From Pseudolabrys sp. FHR47 (GTDB lineage: Bacteria > Pseudomonadota > Alphaproteobacteria > Rhizobiales > Xanthobacteraceae): 64,000 bases of DNA. The first letter of the stretch is position 1, and every line of letters begins with the position of its first letter. The notes below the pieces were generated by a model that saw only the letters and a list, made by a program, of their open reading frames with translations, did no database searches and was not told the DNA's origin. Below, in pieces: positions 35,163 through 44,233 of this stretch. The position numbers and the translations under genes were made by a program. Where the stretch lies: NCBI RefSeq assembly GCF_005153485.1, contig NZ_CP039740.1, forward strand, positions 2,545,001 to 2,609,000, read 5' to 3'.

Positions 35163-36518
35163 TTACCGCATTTGGAACAACTCCTGATGAAATCGCTGCG
35201 TCACCGGCAATCCGTGCGCCGCAAAATCCCGGCGCAGCGCCGCGCCGAAGCCTGGCGGACCGCAAAACCAGATACTCGCGTCACGCCACTCCGGCACTTC
35301 GGCGCGGATACGATCGGCAGTGAGCAAGCCGTGGCGGAGGTCGTGGAGGACATGCAAGCGAACATTCGCCGCTCTGGCATCGGCCTCCAGCTTGGCGATA
35401 GCCTCCTCGCTGTAATCGGTGGTGGTGTGAAATAGATCGATCGCTTGCGGCTGCGATCGACCGGGCTCTTCATTGCTCCGCAACGCAATCTGCTTCATGC
35501 GGGCGATGAAAGGCGTGATGCCGATTCCGCCGCCGACCCATATCTGGCGCGGGCAATCATCGTCGAACGTAAAGCAGCCGTAAGGTCCTTCGATGGTCGC
35601 CTTCTGACCGATCCGCAGCCTCTCCTTTAGAGTCCGGGTGTGATCACCCAGCTCCTTGGCAATAAAGGTGAGCCGGCGCTCGGCGTCGTGCCATGCCGAG
35701 GCGATGGTGTACGGGTGCGCCCCTTCCGCTTCGGACGAGGTGACGAAAGCAAACTGCCCGGCTCTGTGCCCCGGCCAGCCGTGGGGAATCTCGATCTCGC
35801 CTTCCAGCACACGCAGCGTCGGATAATAGATGAGTTTGGAGATCGTGCCTTCGACCTGACGACCGGCGCCGACCCGCCGCAGCAGCACGATGACGGCGGC
35901 GGCCGTGCCGCAAGCCAGCAGCAATAACAGCGCGACGCCCAAGGGCGTAAGCCAGTAGCTGAACTTCGTCAGCACCACCGTGTGGAACACCAACACCAGA
36001 TACGACACGGCCAGCCAGCGGTGCGTCTTGTAAAACAGCCGGTAGGGAAAGCGCTGGATCAACGCCAAAGCGATGAGCACCACGGCGGCGTAGAAGGCCC
36101 ATTCCCCAAGCCCCTCTGCGGCGCCGCGCAATGTCATGAAGAATTGTTCGATCGGATTTTCCAGAACCGGTCTTGCTCCGCGGGCCGGGCGCTCGAGCCA
36201 GCCGAGGCCGACTGCCCATTTGGGGCCTTGCGTCCATAACCAGTGGACCACCGCGAACACCAGCCCGCCAATGCCGAGCCATTTGTGCAGGCGATACATT
36301 TTGTCGAGACCGCCGAGCCACCGCTCCGGCCGGCGCGGCCGCACTGCCAGGATCATCGCGACGCTCATGCAACCGATGGCGATGACACCTGTGTACTGCG
36401 TCATCGCATCGCGAAGCGCGAAGAATCCGGCCAGCGAAAATGCGCTGGGATCCGCCGCCGCCCAGAGCACACTCAGGAGCACAAGCGTGCCCCAGAAGAC
36501 GAGCTTGATGTTCCGCAT
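35163..36518 (-). CDS. Ferric-reductase-like transmembrane FAD/NAD(P)H oxidoreductase
   Basis: 451 residues. The N-terminal half has about six helices with paired His for haem (HKWLGIGGLVFAVVHWLW and KTHRWLAVSYLVLVFH). The C-terminal half is a ferredoxin-reductase module: FAD-binding HRAGQFAFVTSS and HPYTIASA, then NAD(P)H-binding IWVGGGIGITPFIARM and the closing FCGPPGF. It belongs to the FRD/NOX-like family that moves electrons across the inner membrane to ferric iron, a quinone or a periplasmic acceptor. It ends near the MFS gene and follows the hydroxyacid oxidase on the same strand. Confidence 0.9.
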   Translation of the reverse strand: MRNIKLVFWGTLVLLSVLWAAADPSAFSLAGFFALRDAMTQYTGVIAIGCMSVAMILAVRPRRPERWLGGLDKMYRLHKWLGIGGLVFAVVHWLWTQGPKWAVGLGWLERPARGARPVLENPIEQFFMTLRGAAEGLGEWAFYAAVVLIALALIQRFPYRLFYKTHRWLAVSYLVLVFHTVVLTKFSYWLTPLGVALLLLLACGTAAAVIVLLRRVGAGRQVEGTISKLIYYPTLRVLEGEIEIPHGWPGHRAGQFAFVTSSEAEGAHPYTIASAWHDAERRLTFIAKELGDHTRTLKERLRIGQKATIEGPYGCFTFDDDCPRQIWVGGGIGITPFIARMKQIALRSNEEPGRSQPQAIDLFHTTTDYSEEAIAKLEADARAANVRLHVLHDLRHGLLTADRIRAEVPEWRDASIWFCGPPGFGAALRRDFAAHGLPVTQRFHQELFQMR

Positions 36519-36645
36519 TGAAGTCCAGTGACTCGGTGAGCGGGCCGTGCCCGCTTTTGATCATGATGGCGCAAACGGAAATCAAGCGGTTGACTCAGAT
36601 CAACGGGACTGTCGCGATCCCCTTCTGGCCGTGCCCCGGGTGCCG

Positions 36646-37872
36646 TCAGAACGCGATGCGGGTCGGGTGCAGAACCTTGGCGGCGCGGGCCTCGGCCGGC
36701 GACTGGGCGCCGATCTGCCCGAGCGAGGCGCGCAACTCGTTGATGTAGAGATCGATGAGCTGGCCAGGCCCCTCCTCGCCGAGCGCGGCGATCGCCCACA
36801 GGAACGACTTGCCGGCGAAGGCGGCATTGGCGCCGAGGGCCAGCGCGCGCATCACGTCCTGGCCGGAGCGGATGCCGCTGTCGAACAGGATCGTTGCCTT
36901 GTTCCCGACCACGGACGCAATAGACGGCAGCACATCGATGGTCGGCGCCAGCGCTTCGATCTGGCGGCCGCCATGGTTCGACACCCAGATGCCGTCGATG
37001 CCGAGCGCCAGCGCCTTCTCGGCGTCTTCAGGGTGCATGATGCCCTTGAGCGCGATCGGTCCCTTCCAGGCGTCGCGGTAGCGCGCGATCTCGTCCCATA
37101 GAAAGGCGCCGCCCATTGCGCTGCGGGCGAAGCGGATGATGTCGTTGGTGCGCGTCTTGCCGCCGGCATATTGCTGCATGCTGGCGAAACGCGGATAGCC
37201 GTTGCGCAGCAGGGCCATCAGCCAGCGCGGCCGCACCAGCATCTCGGCGATCATGCGCGCATTGGGGCGGAACTCGTTGCCGAGCCCGGCATAGGTTTCG
37301 CGCGAGCGCACGGTCCGCACCGGCGTATCGACGGTGAGCGTCAGCACCTTGATGCCGGCCGCTTGCGCGCGGCGGACGAGATCGAAGCCCATGCGGTGAT
37401 CGTCGCGGGCGAAGCGATAGATCTGGAACCAGATGACGTCGGGCGCGGCCTCCGCGGCCTCTTCGACGGTGGCGCCGCCGACCACGCTGAGCACATAAGG
37501 CACGCGCGCCGCCTGCGCCGCCTTGGCCATGATGAGATCGGCGCCGGGCCAGACGATCGACGGCCCGCCCATCGGCGCGATGCCGACCGGCGCTGAATAC
37601 TTCGTGCCGAAAAGTTCGACGCCAACCGGCGGCGACACCGCGGTGACGCCGTAGCGCGGCACAATCTTGACGCCATCAAGCGAGGCCCAGTTGTGCGCAA
37701 TACCGACATCGTCGCCGGCGCCGGTGTCACCATATTCGAAAGCGAAGCGCGGTACGCGGCGCGGCGCCTTTTTGCGGAAGAAGAGCGAAGTCGGAAATTC
37801 GCGCAGATGCTTCTGGAAGTTCGCGGTCTGGCCCGCCGGCATGAAAGACTGCCGGAGTTTGTCTTCGTCCAT
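36646..37872 (-). CDS. FMN-dependent alpha-hydroxyacid oxidase/dehydrogenase (LldD family)
   Basis: 408 residues with the FMN TIM-barrel fold. The N-terminus has the typical start (RRVPRFAFEYGDTGAGDD). FMN contacts are in SAPVGIAPMGGPSIVWPG. The catalytic His and Arg are in GIWVSNHGGRQIEALAPT, and the phosphate site is FDSGIRSGQDVMRALALGA. The enzyme oxidises L-lactate or a related 2-hydroxyacid (mandelate, glycolate) to the 2-oxoacid, passing electrons to oxygen or the membrane. The adjacent ferric-reductase-like gene lies on the same strand. Confidence 0.92.
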   Translation of the reverse strand: MDEDKLRQSFMPAGQTANFQKHLREFPTSLFFRKKAPRRVPRFAFEYGDTGAGDDVGIAHNWASLDGVKIVPRYGVTAVSPPVGVELFGTKYSAPVGIAPMGGPSIVWPGADLIMAKAAQAARVPYVLSVVGGATVEEAAEAAPDVIWFQIYRFARDDHRMGFDLVRRAQAAGIKVLTLTVDTPVRTVRSRETYAGLGNEFRPNARMIAEMLVRPRWLMALLRNGYPRFASMQQYAGGKTRTNDIIRFARSAMGGAFLWDEIARYRDAWKGPIALKGIMHPEDAEKALALGIDGIWVSNHGGRQIEALAPTIDVLPSIASVVGNKATILFDSGIRSGQDVMRALALGANAAFAGKSFLWAIAALGEEGPGQLIDLYINELRASLGQIGAQSPAEARAAKVLHPTRIAF

Positions 37873-37913
37873 CGTTTCCTCTTGATTTTTTGTCTTGTGT
37901 TGTTTGCGGACGG

Positions 37914-38900
37914 TCAGAAATGACTGAACGAGGTACGGCTGAAGTGCAGCGGCTGGCCGTTGGGGCTGCGGAATATCGCGCCCTCGCCGTCGGCGATGGT
38001 GCCGATATCGGCGATGGCGGTGCGCGCCATCATGGCGGCAACGCGGAAGCGGTCGATATTGGCGGGCGATACCGTGCAGAGAATTTCATAATCGTCGCCG
38101 CCGGTGAGCACGGGCTCGAGCAGTGACGCGTCATGCCTGACCGCGGCTTGCGCGGCGTCGGACAAAGGCACGCGCGCGGCGTCGATTTCGGCGGCAACCT
38201 TGGAAACACGACACAGCTTGGCGAGATCGCCGGCCAGGCCGTCGGAGACGTCCATCGAGGCCGAGGCGTAATCGAGCACGGCCTGCGCCAGCGCGTTGCG
38301 CGGCCGCGGCAACAGATAGCGCGACAGCAAGTGTTCGCGCTGCTTCTCATCAAGCGGCCACTCGGCGCCCTGGCGTAGCCTGAGCCCGAGGGCGGCATCC
38401 CCGATGCTGCCGGTGACGAACACATGGTCGCCGGCCTTCGCACCCGACCGCCGCACCATGCGGCCTTCGGGCACGCTGCCAAAGGTCGCGACCGACACCA
38501 TGACTGGACCCGGCGAGCGCACGGTGTCGCCGCCGAACAGCGGGCATTTGTAGGTTGCAGCGTCCTCGCGCAGGCCGGATGCGAAAGCAGAGAGCCAGTC
38601 GTCGCCAATGTCCTTTGGCAGCGCCAGCGACACGAGGAAGCCGAGCGGCTTTGCGCCTTTGGCGGCCAAGTCGGAAAGGTTCACGCGCAGCGCCTTCTGC
38701 GCCACGGCATCGGCGGGGTCCTCGGCAAAGAAATGAATGCCGCTGACGATAGCGTCGGTCTTCAGCACCATCTCGGTGCCCGGCGGCGGCTTGATGAAAG
38801 CGGCGTCGTCCGTCAGCCCGAGCGCACCGGGATCGGTGGCGATGGGACCGAAGAAGCGGGCGATGAGTTTGTCTTCGCCGGAGGGGGAGTCTGAGGACAT
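37914..38900 (-). CDS. thiL: Thiamine-monophosphate kinase
   Basis: 328 residues from MSSDSPSGEDKLIARFF (38900); the upstream Ser/Pro-rich extension is nusB overlap in another frame. It phosphorylates thiamine monophosphate to the active diphosphate. Mg-ATP motifs: GLTDDAAF, LKTDAIVSGIHFF, LFGGDTVRS and MDVSDGLAGDLAKLC, with the GGDDYEILCTV end motif. It follows nusB by 25 bases, the conserved rib-nus-thi order. Confidence 0.96.
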   Translation of the reverse strand: MSSDSPSGEDKLIARFFGPIATDPGALGLTDDAAFIKPPPGTEMVLKTDAIVSGIHFFAEDPADAVAQKALRVNLSDLAAKGAKPLGFLVSLALPKDIGDDWLSAFASGLREDAATYKCPLFGGDTVRSPGPVMVSVATFGSVPEGRMVRRSGAKAGDHVFVTGSIGDAALGLRLRQGAEWPLDEKQREHLLSRYLLPRPRNALAQAVLDYASASMDVSDGLAGDLAKLCRVSKVAAEIDAARVPLSDAAQAAVRHDASLLEPVLTGGDDYEILCTVSPANIDRFRVAAMMARTAIADIGTIADGEGAIFRSPNGQPLHFSRTSFSHF

Positions 38901-38925
38901 AGGGCGCACCCTACTCCATGACGTG

Positions 38926-39420
38926 TCAGGCCGTGAACTCCTCGCCGCGCAGCTTGCGGGCCAGCTGATCGAGCACGGCGTTGACCATGCCGGTTTCGTC
39001 GCGCTCGACGAAGGCGGCGGCGACGTCGGCATATTCCTTGATAACGACGCGCGCCGGCACGTCGCGGCGGTGCGACAGTTCGTAGGCGCCGGCGCGCAAG
39101 GCGGCGCGGATCACCGCCTCGATGCGCTTGAGCGGCCAGCCCTGCTGCAGGGCGTCGTCGATCATCGGATCGAGAATGCGCTGCTCGCGCACCACGCCGG
39201 TGACGATATCGCGGAAGAACGCGGCCTCGGCCGGCAGATATTGCGCGCCCTCGACCTCGCGGCCGAGCCAGTGGCTCTCGAACTGCGCAAGGATGTCGTT
39301 GAGGCCCGCACCGGCGAGATCCATCTGGTAGAGCGCCTGCACGGCGGCAAGCCTTGCCGCGCCGCGCTTGTTCGCCTTCGGCGGCTCCTTGCGCGCGTCC
39401 TTGTCGCTGGTGGGCGCCAT
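38926..39420 (-). CDS. nusB: Transcription antitermination factor NusB
   Basis: 164 residues, all-helical. The motif ARLAAVQALYQMDLAG opens the core after a charged start, and ILDPMIDDALQQGWPLKRIE plus AILRAGAYEL-like AALRAGAYELSHRRDVPARV match the family. With NusE it binds boxA RNA in rRNA operons. Its ATG shares its first base with the TAA of ribH (39420), so it is coupled to it. Confidence 0.95.
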   Translation of the reverse strand: MAPTSDKDARKEPPKANKRGAARLAAVQALYQMDLAGAGLNDILAQFESHWLGREVEGAQYLPAEAAFFRDIVTGVVREQRILDPMIDDALQQGWPLKRIEAVIRAALRAGAYELSHRRDVPARVVIKEYADVAAAFVERDETGMVNAVLDQLARKLRGEEFTA

Positions 39421-39932
39421 TATTTTCCGCCGAGGCTCCGTTTGAGCGCGATCATGGCCAGCGCGGCCTTGGCGGCGCCCTCGCCTTTATGGCCATGCAG
39501 ACCGCCGAGACGCGCGCGCGCCTGGCCTTCGTTGTCGACGGTGAGAATGCCGTTGCCGATCGGCAGCGCGCGCGCGATCGACAGATCAGTCAGGCCGCGC
39601 GCCGATTCATTCGACACGATGTCGAAATGATAGGTCTCGCCCTGGATGACGCAGCCGAGTGCGACGACACCGTCAAACTTGCCCTTGGTCCTCGGCGCAT
39701 CGAGGGCCATGGCGATGGCCGGCGAAACTTCCAGCGCGCCGGGAACCGTGACGACTTCATGGGTCGCGCCGACCTCATCGAGCACGGCCTTGGCGCCGCG
39801 CAGCAGTTCGTCGGCGATCGCATCATAGTAACGCGCTTCGACGATGAGCACGTGCGGCGGTTTCGCCTTCGCCGCCGTTTTGCCCGTGGCGGCTTTGCCA
39901 CCCGTTTTGGCAGCAACTGTCTTTTTGGCCAT
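39420..39932 (-). CDS. ribH: 6,7-Dimethyl-8-ribityllumazine synthase
   Basis: 170 residues from MAKKTVAAK (39932). An Ala/Lys-rich N-terminal tail precedes the family core: IVEARYYDAIADELLRGA, VPGALEVSPAIAMAL (substrate pocket) and GCVIQGETYHFDIVSNESAR, with the catalytic His in this segment. It condenses the ribityl-pyrimidine with dihydroxybutanone phosphate, the penultimate step to riboflavin. It is followed by nusB with a one-base overlap; upstream ribE is separated from it by the chemoreceptor gene. Confidence 0.96.
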   Translation of the reverse strand: MAKKTVAAKTGGKAATGKTAAKAKPPHVLIVEARYYDAIADELLRGAKAVLDEVGATHEVVTVPGALEVSPAIAMALDAPRTKGKFDGVVALGCVIQGETYHFDIVSNESARGLTDLSIARALPIGNGILTVDNEGQARARLGGLHGHKGEGAAKAALAMIALKRSLGGK

Positions 39933-40052
39933 TATCTCTCTGTCCCTGTTCGGGCGGCGTCGTAGCAAGGGCGCGAACGGCGAACAAGGGCTCTGCGCCA
40001 GTGCGCGGCGGCAAAGCGGAATCGGATCGAAAATGGCCGCGAAACGCCGCCG

Positions 40053-41681
40053 TTATGCGGCGCGCCGCACCGGCTCCCGGCGCTCCCGTCGGGCGGCCGC
40101 CTCAGCCTTCACGCTCCCGAGCTTGAAGATCGCGAGCGCCTCCATCAGCGTCGTCGCGCTGCCATCGAGACCGGCAGTGGCGCGCGCCGACAATTCGACC
40201 AGTTCGGCATTCTTCTGCGTCACCTCGTCCATCTGGGTGATCGCCAGATTGACCTCGCCGATGCCGGCGCTCTGTTCCATCGACGCAGCCGCGACTTCGC
40301 TCATGATCGCCGTGACGCCGTTCACCGCCTGGATGATTTCCTTCATGGTGTCGCCGGCCTGGTGCGCCAGCGTCGTGCCGGCATTGACCTTGGCGGAGGA
40401 GACCTCGATCAGTTGCTTGATCTCGCTTGCCGCCGCGGCGCTGCGCTGGGCGAGATTGCGCACCTCGGTCGCCACCACGGCAAAACCGCGGCCCGCTTCG
40501 CCCGCGCGCGCGGCCTCGACCGCGGCGTTGAGCGCCAGGAGATTGGTCTGTGACGCAATGCCGTTGATGATATCAACGATATCGTGAATCTTGGACGAGG
40601 ACTCGCTGATCTCGCCGATGGTAGAGACGACCTGCTGCACCACCGTGCCGCCCTTTTCGGCGATGGCGAGCGCAGCGGCGGCGACCTCGTTGCCCTTCGT
40701 CGAGCGCTGCGCGTTCGACTGCACGGTCGAGGCAAGCTGCTCCATGCTGGCGGCGGTTTCCTCGAGCGCGGCGGCCTGCGAATCCGAGCGGCCGGACAGA
40801 TCGACGTTACCTTCGACGATCTCGTGGGTTGCCTTCTGCATCGTCTCGAAATTGCGGCGCACGTCGGCGATGATGCTCCGCAGATTGATATTCATCTGGC
40901 GCAGCGCGCGCAGCAACTGGCCGGCGTCGTTGGTCAGGGTCGTTTCGATGGTGCTGGTCATGTCGCCGCCGGCCATGCACAGCGCGGCTTTCAGGGCCTG
41001 CTGCATCGGTTGGGCGACATTACGCTCGAGGTAGAGCCAGAACGACGCCGTCGCGAGCGCCACCGCGCCGGCAAATCCGGCGCCCCAGCCGCTGAGACCG
41101 GCGCGCGCCAGGTCGTCGGAGGACCAGGCCGTCCAGCCGAACGCTGCGAGCGCAACCAGAATGAGCGACAGCGTCACGGCGATACGGCCGCGCAGCGACA
41201 GATGCATGGCCCGGGCGACAGCACCAATGAAGCCGCCGCCGAGTACCTGGCCCTGACGCAGTTTCAACGGCATGCCCGCCGCCACCTGCCGATAGAGCGC
41301 ATCGGCGGCCGCCACCTGCTCGCGGCTCGGCTTGGTGCGCACGGAGACATAACCGACCGGCTTGCCGTTCTCGACCACCGGCGTGACATTGGCGAAGACC
41401 CAGTAGTAGTCGCCGTTCTTGCAGCGATTCTTGACGATACCGGTCCACGGCTTGCCAGTTTTGATGGTCGCCCACAGATCGGCGAAGGCGCCCGCCGGCA
41501 TGTCGGGATGGCGCAGGATGTTGTGCGGTGCGCCGATCAGTTCTTCCTTGGTGTAACCGCTGACCTCGACGAAATACGGGTTGGCGTAGGTGATCCGGCC
41601 CTGAAGATCGGTCGTCGACACGATGGTCCGGCCGTCACGCAACGCATGCTCGGTCGCGGTCACAGGTGTATTGAGGCGCAT
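40053..41681 (-). CDS. PAS-containing methyl-accepting chemotaxis protein (Aer-like)
   Basis: 542 residues. An N-terminal PAS domain (about 10-115) of the Aer type includes [26 protein letters not shown] and [14 protein letters not shown]. Two membrane helices follow (about 170-220), then a HAMP-like linker and a cytosolic signalling hairpin with the tip [20 protein letters not shown]. Aer-type PAS domains bind FAD, so it may sense redox or oxygen and steer CheA. It interrupts the riboflavin cluster between ribE and ribH, which is unusual for housekeeping synteny. Confidence 0.93.
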   Translation of the reverse strand: MRLNTPVTATEHALRDGRTIVSTTDLQGRITYANPYFVEVSGYTKEELIGAPHNILRHPDMPAGAFADLWATIKTGKPWTGIVKNRCKNGDYYWVFANVTPVVENGKPVGYVSVRTKPSREQVAAADALYRQVAAGMPLKLRQGQVLGGGFIGAVARAMHLSLRGRIAVTLSLILVALAAFGWTAWSSDDLARAGLSGWGAGFAGAVALATASFWLYLERNVAQPMQQALKAALCMAGGDMTSTIETTLTNDAGQLLRALRQMNINLRSIIADVRRNFETMQKATHEIVEGNVDLSGRSDSQAAALEETAASMEQLASTVQSNAQRSTKGNEVAAAALAIAEKGGTVVQQVVSTIGEISESSSKIHDIVDIINGIASQTNLLALNAAVEAARAGEAGRGFAVVATEVRNLAQRSAAAASEIKQLIEVSSAKVNAGTTLAHQAGDTMKEIIQAVNGVTAIMSEVAAASMEQSAGIGEVNLAITQMDEVTQKNAELVELSARATAGLDGSATTLMEALAIFKLGSVKAEAAARRERREPVRRAA

Positions 41682-41856
41682 AAGGACTTTTCCCGACAGA
41701 ATCGCGATGGTCGACTTCGAAAGTACGCCGAACCGCGCTTGATTCCGAACAAGCTACGTATAGTCCGTTATGAATGGGTTACTGGTTACCGTTCTCGATT
41801 ACAGCGCGCGCCGTCTACAATCGAGGCCGGCGCGGTAAAAACCCGCAGCCGATGCG

Positions 41857-42462
41857 TCAGCGCGTCTCGATCAGCCGCGCCGCATAGCGCGCCATGGTGT
41901 CGACCTCGAGATTGACGTCATCGCCCTGGCGGAGACCGCCGAAGGTCGTCACCGTCAGTGTGTGCGGGATGATCAGAACGGTAAAATCGTCTCCGCTGAC
42001 CTGGTTCACGGTCAGCGACACACCGTCGAGCGCGACCGAGCCTTTCGGCGCGATGAAGCGCGCCAATACCGGCGGCGCGCGCAGCGTGAAGCGTGCCATG
42101 TCGGTCATGTCGTCGCGGGCGATGACCTTGGCGAGGCCATCGACATGGCCGGCGACCAGATGGCCGCCAAGTTCGTCGCCGATCTTCAGCGGCCGTTCGA
42201 GGTTGATGCGGCTGCCGTGACGCCAGCGGCCGACCGAGGTGATGGCGAGCGTCTCTGCCGCGGCATCGGCAGCGAACCAGGTACGGCCATCCTCCTCGCC
42301 GGTATCGACCACGGTGAGGCAAACGCCATTGCAGGCGACCGAGGCGCCCTCGACAAGTTCTTCGCGCGGGTAGCGCGTGTAAATTGTCAGCCGCGACAGG
42401 TTGTTGGCCTTCGCATCGACGGAGCGGATTTCGCCAAGGTCAGTGACGATACCGGTGAACAT
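41857..42462 (-). CDS. ribE: Riboflavin synthase, alpha subunit
   Basis: 201 residues formed of two lumazine-binding repeats. Each begins with the family pattern, [12 protein letters not shown] for the first (residue 1) and HLVAGHVDGLAKVI for the second (about 100). It converts two ribityllumazine molecules to riboflavin plus the pyrimidine. Its ATG shares one base with the ribD stop (TGATG at 42460-42464), so the two are translationally coupled. Confidence 0.96.
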   Translation of the reverse strand: MFTGIVTDLGEIRSVDAKANNLSRLTIYTRYPREELVEGASVACNGVCLTVVDTGEEDGRTWFAADAAAETLAITSVGRWRHGSRINLERPLKIGDELGGHLVAGHVDGLAKVIARDDMTDMARFTLRAPPVLARFIAPKGSVALDGVSLTVNQVSGDDFTVLIIPHTLTVTTFGGLRQGDDVNLEVDTMARYAARLIETR

Positions 42463-43601
42463 CAGGCTGCCTCTTGTCCCGCCCGCACATAATGCTCGAG
42501 CGTATCGGCGCCAAGCGGCTCGGTGCCGTCGAGCTTGAGTTTGCCGGTCAATCTGTCGAGCGGCATGCCTTCGAGCGGGCCGATACCGTCACCGATCTCC
42601 TTCGGCCCTTTCAGCAGCACGAATTCATCGACCAGATCGGCGGCGACGAACGAGGCCGCTACCGTCGGGCCGCCCTCCACCATCAGCCGCGTGATACCCT
42701 CACCGCCCAGCACCTTCATGACCTCATCGAGATCGAGCCGGCCTTGCGTATCGTCGACGCGGAATACCTTGACGCCTTTCGACACCAGAATCTCCTCGGC
42801 GACCGGCGACGCCTTGTGCGCGCAGAATACCCATGTCGGCACGTCGCGCACCGTCGAGATCACCGACACCGACAGCGGCACGCGCAATTGCGCATCGAGC
42901 ACGACGCGCACCGGCGAGCGCTCATAGAGGCCCGGCAGGCGTGACGTGAGTTGCGGATTGTCGGCGAGCACCGTGCCGAGGCCCACCAGAATGGCGTCAT
43001 GCTGGGCGCGGATGTTGAAGACACGATCGCGCGCCTCGTCGCCGGTGATGAAGACCTGCTTGCGGCCGGCCAGACCAGCTTTGCCGTCGGCCGAGACCGC
43101 GAGCTTGAGCGTCACATGAGGCTTACCGGACGTGATGCGCGCGATGTGGCCGGCATGGGCGCGGCGCGCTTCATCGGCGCACAGGCCGACATCGACGGCA
43201 ATGCCATTCTCGCGCAGGCGGGCATGGCCCTGCCCGGCGACTTCCGGGTTCGGATCCTCGAGCGCGGAGACGACACGCGCGACGCCAGCCTTGATAATGG
43301 CGTCGGCGCAAGGGGGCGACTTGCCTTCGTGCGAGCACGGCTCGAGCGTGACATAGGCCGTCGCGCCCTTGGCGGCGCGCTTGGCGCGGCGCAAGGCTTC
43401 GACCTCGGCATGCGGGCGGCCGCCGGCCTGCGTCCAGCCGCGGCCGACAATGACGCCATCCTTGACGATGACGCAGCCGACCGCCGGGTTCGGCCAGGCA
43501 TTGCCGAGGCCGCGCCGGCCAAGCGAGAGCGCCAGGCGCATGAAACGTTCGTCATCGGCGGCCGCGGACGGCGCCGCCTGGGTGGCTTCGGCTTCGCTCA
43601 T
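42462..43601 (-). CDS. ribD: Bifunctional riboflavin deaminase/reductase
   Basis: 379 residues. The N-terminal cytidine-deaminase-like domain has the zinc site [10 protein letters not shown] and the [16 protein letters not shown] pair of Cys. The C-terminal RibD/HTP reductase domain starts near [19 protein letters not shown] and includes [14 protein letters not shown]. It performs two successive steps of riboflavin synthesis. The start overlaps the nrdR stop by four bases (ATGA), and the stop overlaps ribE. Confidence 0.96.
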   Translation of the reverse strand: MSEAEATQAAPSAAADDERFMRLALSLGRRGLGNAWPNPAVGCVIVKDGVIVGRGWTQAGGRPHAEVEALRRAKRAAKGATAYVTLEPCSHEGKSPPCADAIIKAGVARVVSALEDPNPEVAGQGHARLRENGIAVDVGLCADEARRAHAGHIARITSGKPHVTLKLAVSADGKAGLAGRKQVFITGDEARDRVFNIRAQHDAILVGLGTVLADNPQLTSRLPGLYERSPVRVVLDAQLRVPLSVSVISTVRDVPTWVFCAHKASPVAEEILVSKGVKVFRVDDTQGRLDLDEVMKVLGGEGITRLMVEGGPTVAASFVAADLVDEFVLLKGPKEIGDGIGPLEGMPLDRLTGKLKLDGTEPLGADTLEHYVRAGQEAA

Positions 43602-44074
43602 TTACGGACCGGAACCTCGTCGTCTTCGCCGCGCAATTCATCGAGCGCGGCGCGGAAATCCTTGGCCTCGCGGAAATTGCGATAGACCGAGGCAAAGCGC
43701 ACATAGGCGACGTCGTCGATCTCGCGAAGATGCTGCATCACCGCTTCGCCGATCGTCTCCGACGTCACTTCGTTCTCGCCCATGCTTTCAAGTTCGCGCA
43801 CGATCTTCGAGACCATCTGTTCGATGCGCTCCGGCTCGACCGCCCGCTTGCGCAAGGCAACCTGCACCGAGCGCATCAGCTTGTCGCGATCGAAGGGCAC
43901 GCGGCGCCCGTTGCGCTTGATCACGGTGAGTTCGCGCAGTTGCACGCGCTCGAAGGTGGTGAAGCGGAAATTGCAGGACAGACAAACGCGGCGGCGGCGG
44001 ATCACGGCCGAGTCTTCGGTCGGACGAGAATCCTTCACCTGCGTATCGAGGCTACCGCAGCTTGGGCAACGCAT
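43598..44074 (-). CDS. nrdR: Transcriptional repressor NrdR
   Basis: 158 residues. The N-terminal zinc ribbon has [13 protein letters not shown] and [12 protein letters not shown]. The ATP-cone domain follows ([20 protein letters not shown]). NrdR binds NrdR boxes and shuts off ribonucleotide reductase genes when dATP is high. It lies between glyA and ribD as in many alphaproteobacteria. No nrd gene is nearby. Confidence 0.97.
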   Translation of the reverse strand: MRCPSCGSLDTQVKDSRPTEDSAVIRRRRVCLSCNFRFTTFERVQLRELTVIKRNGRRVPFDRDKLMRSVQVALRKRAVEPERIEQMVSKIVRELESMGENEVTSETIGEAVMQHLREIDDVAYVRFASVYRNFREAKDFRAALDELRGEDDEVPVRK

Positions 44075-44100
44075 GGTTTAGCCACTCCTCCCTGTCTGTT

Positions 44101-44225
44101 ATGGCCGGGCATAGCCCGTCGAAGACGGGCGTAAACGCCCTTTTGCCCCGGCCATCCCGCTTAGATGGGCACTGCGCCCCTAAGCGGGATCACCGGGTCA
44201 CGCGCCTTCGGCGCGGCCCGGTGAT
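44101..44225. repeat. Cluster of nested palindromes between glyA and nrdR
   Basis: Three hairpins in 125 bases. The first is ATGGCCGGG/CCCGGCCAT (44101-44155) enclosing GCCCGTC-gaa-GACGGGC and an overlapping GGGCGT/ACGCCC. The second is CCCGCTTAG/CTAAGCGGG (44156-44188). The third is ATCACCGGG/CCCGGTGAT (44189-44225) enclosing a GCGCC/GGCGC stem. They begin nine bases after the glyA stop in its transcript and probably act as terminator or mRNA-end stabiliser. They have the look of an extragenic palindrome mosaic. Confidence 0.75.
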
Positions 44226-44233
44226 GACGGTCT

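Noticed and set aside
36539..36558. AGCGGGC/GCCCGCT hairpin with TTTT between the hydroxyacid oxidase and reductase genes
   Set aside because: The T-run is on the plus strand, whereas both neighbouring genes run leftward; not a supportable terminator for them.
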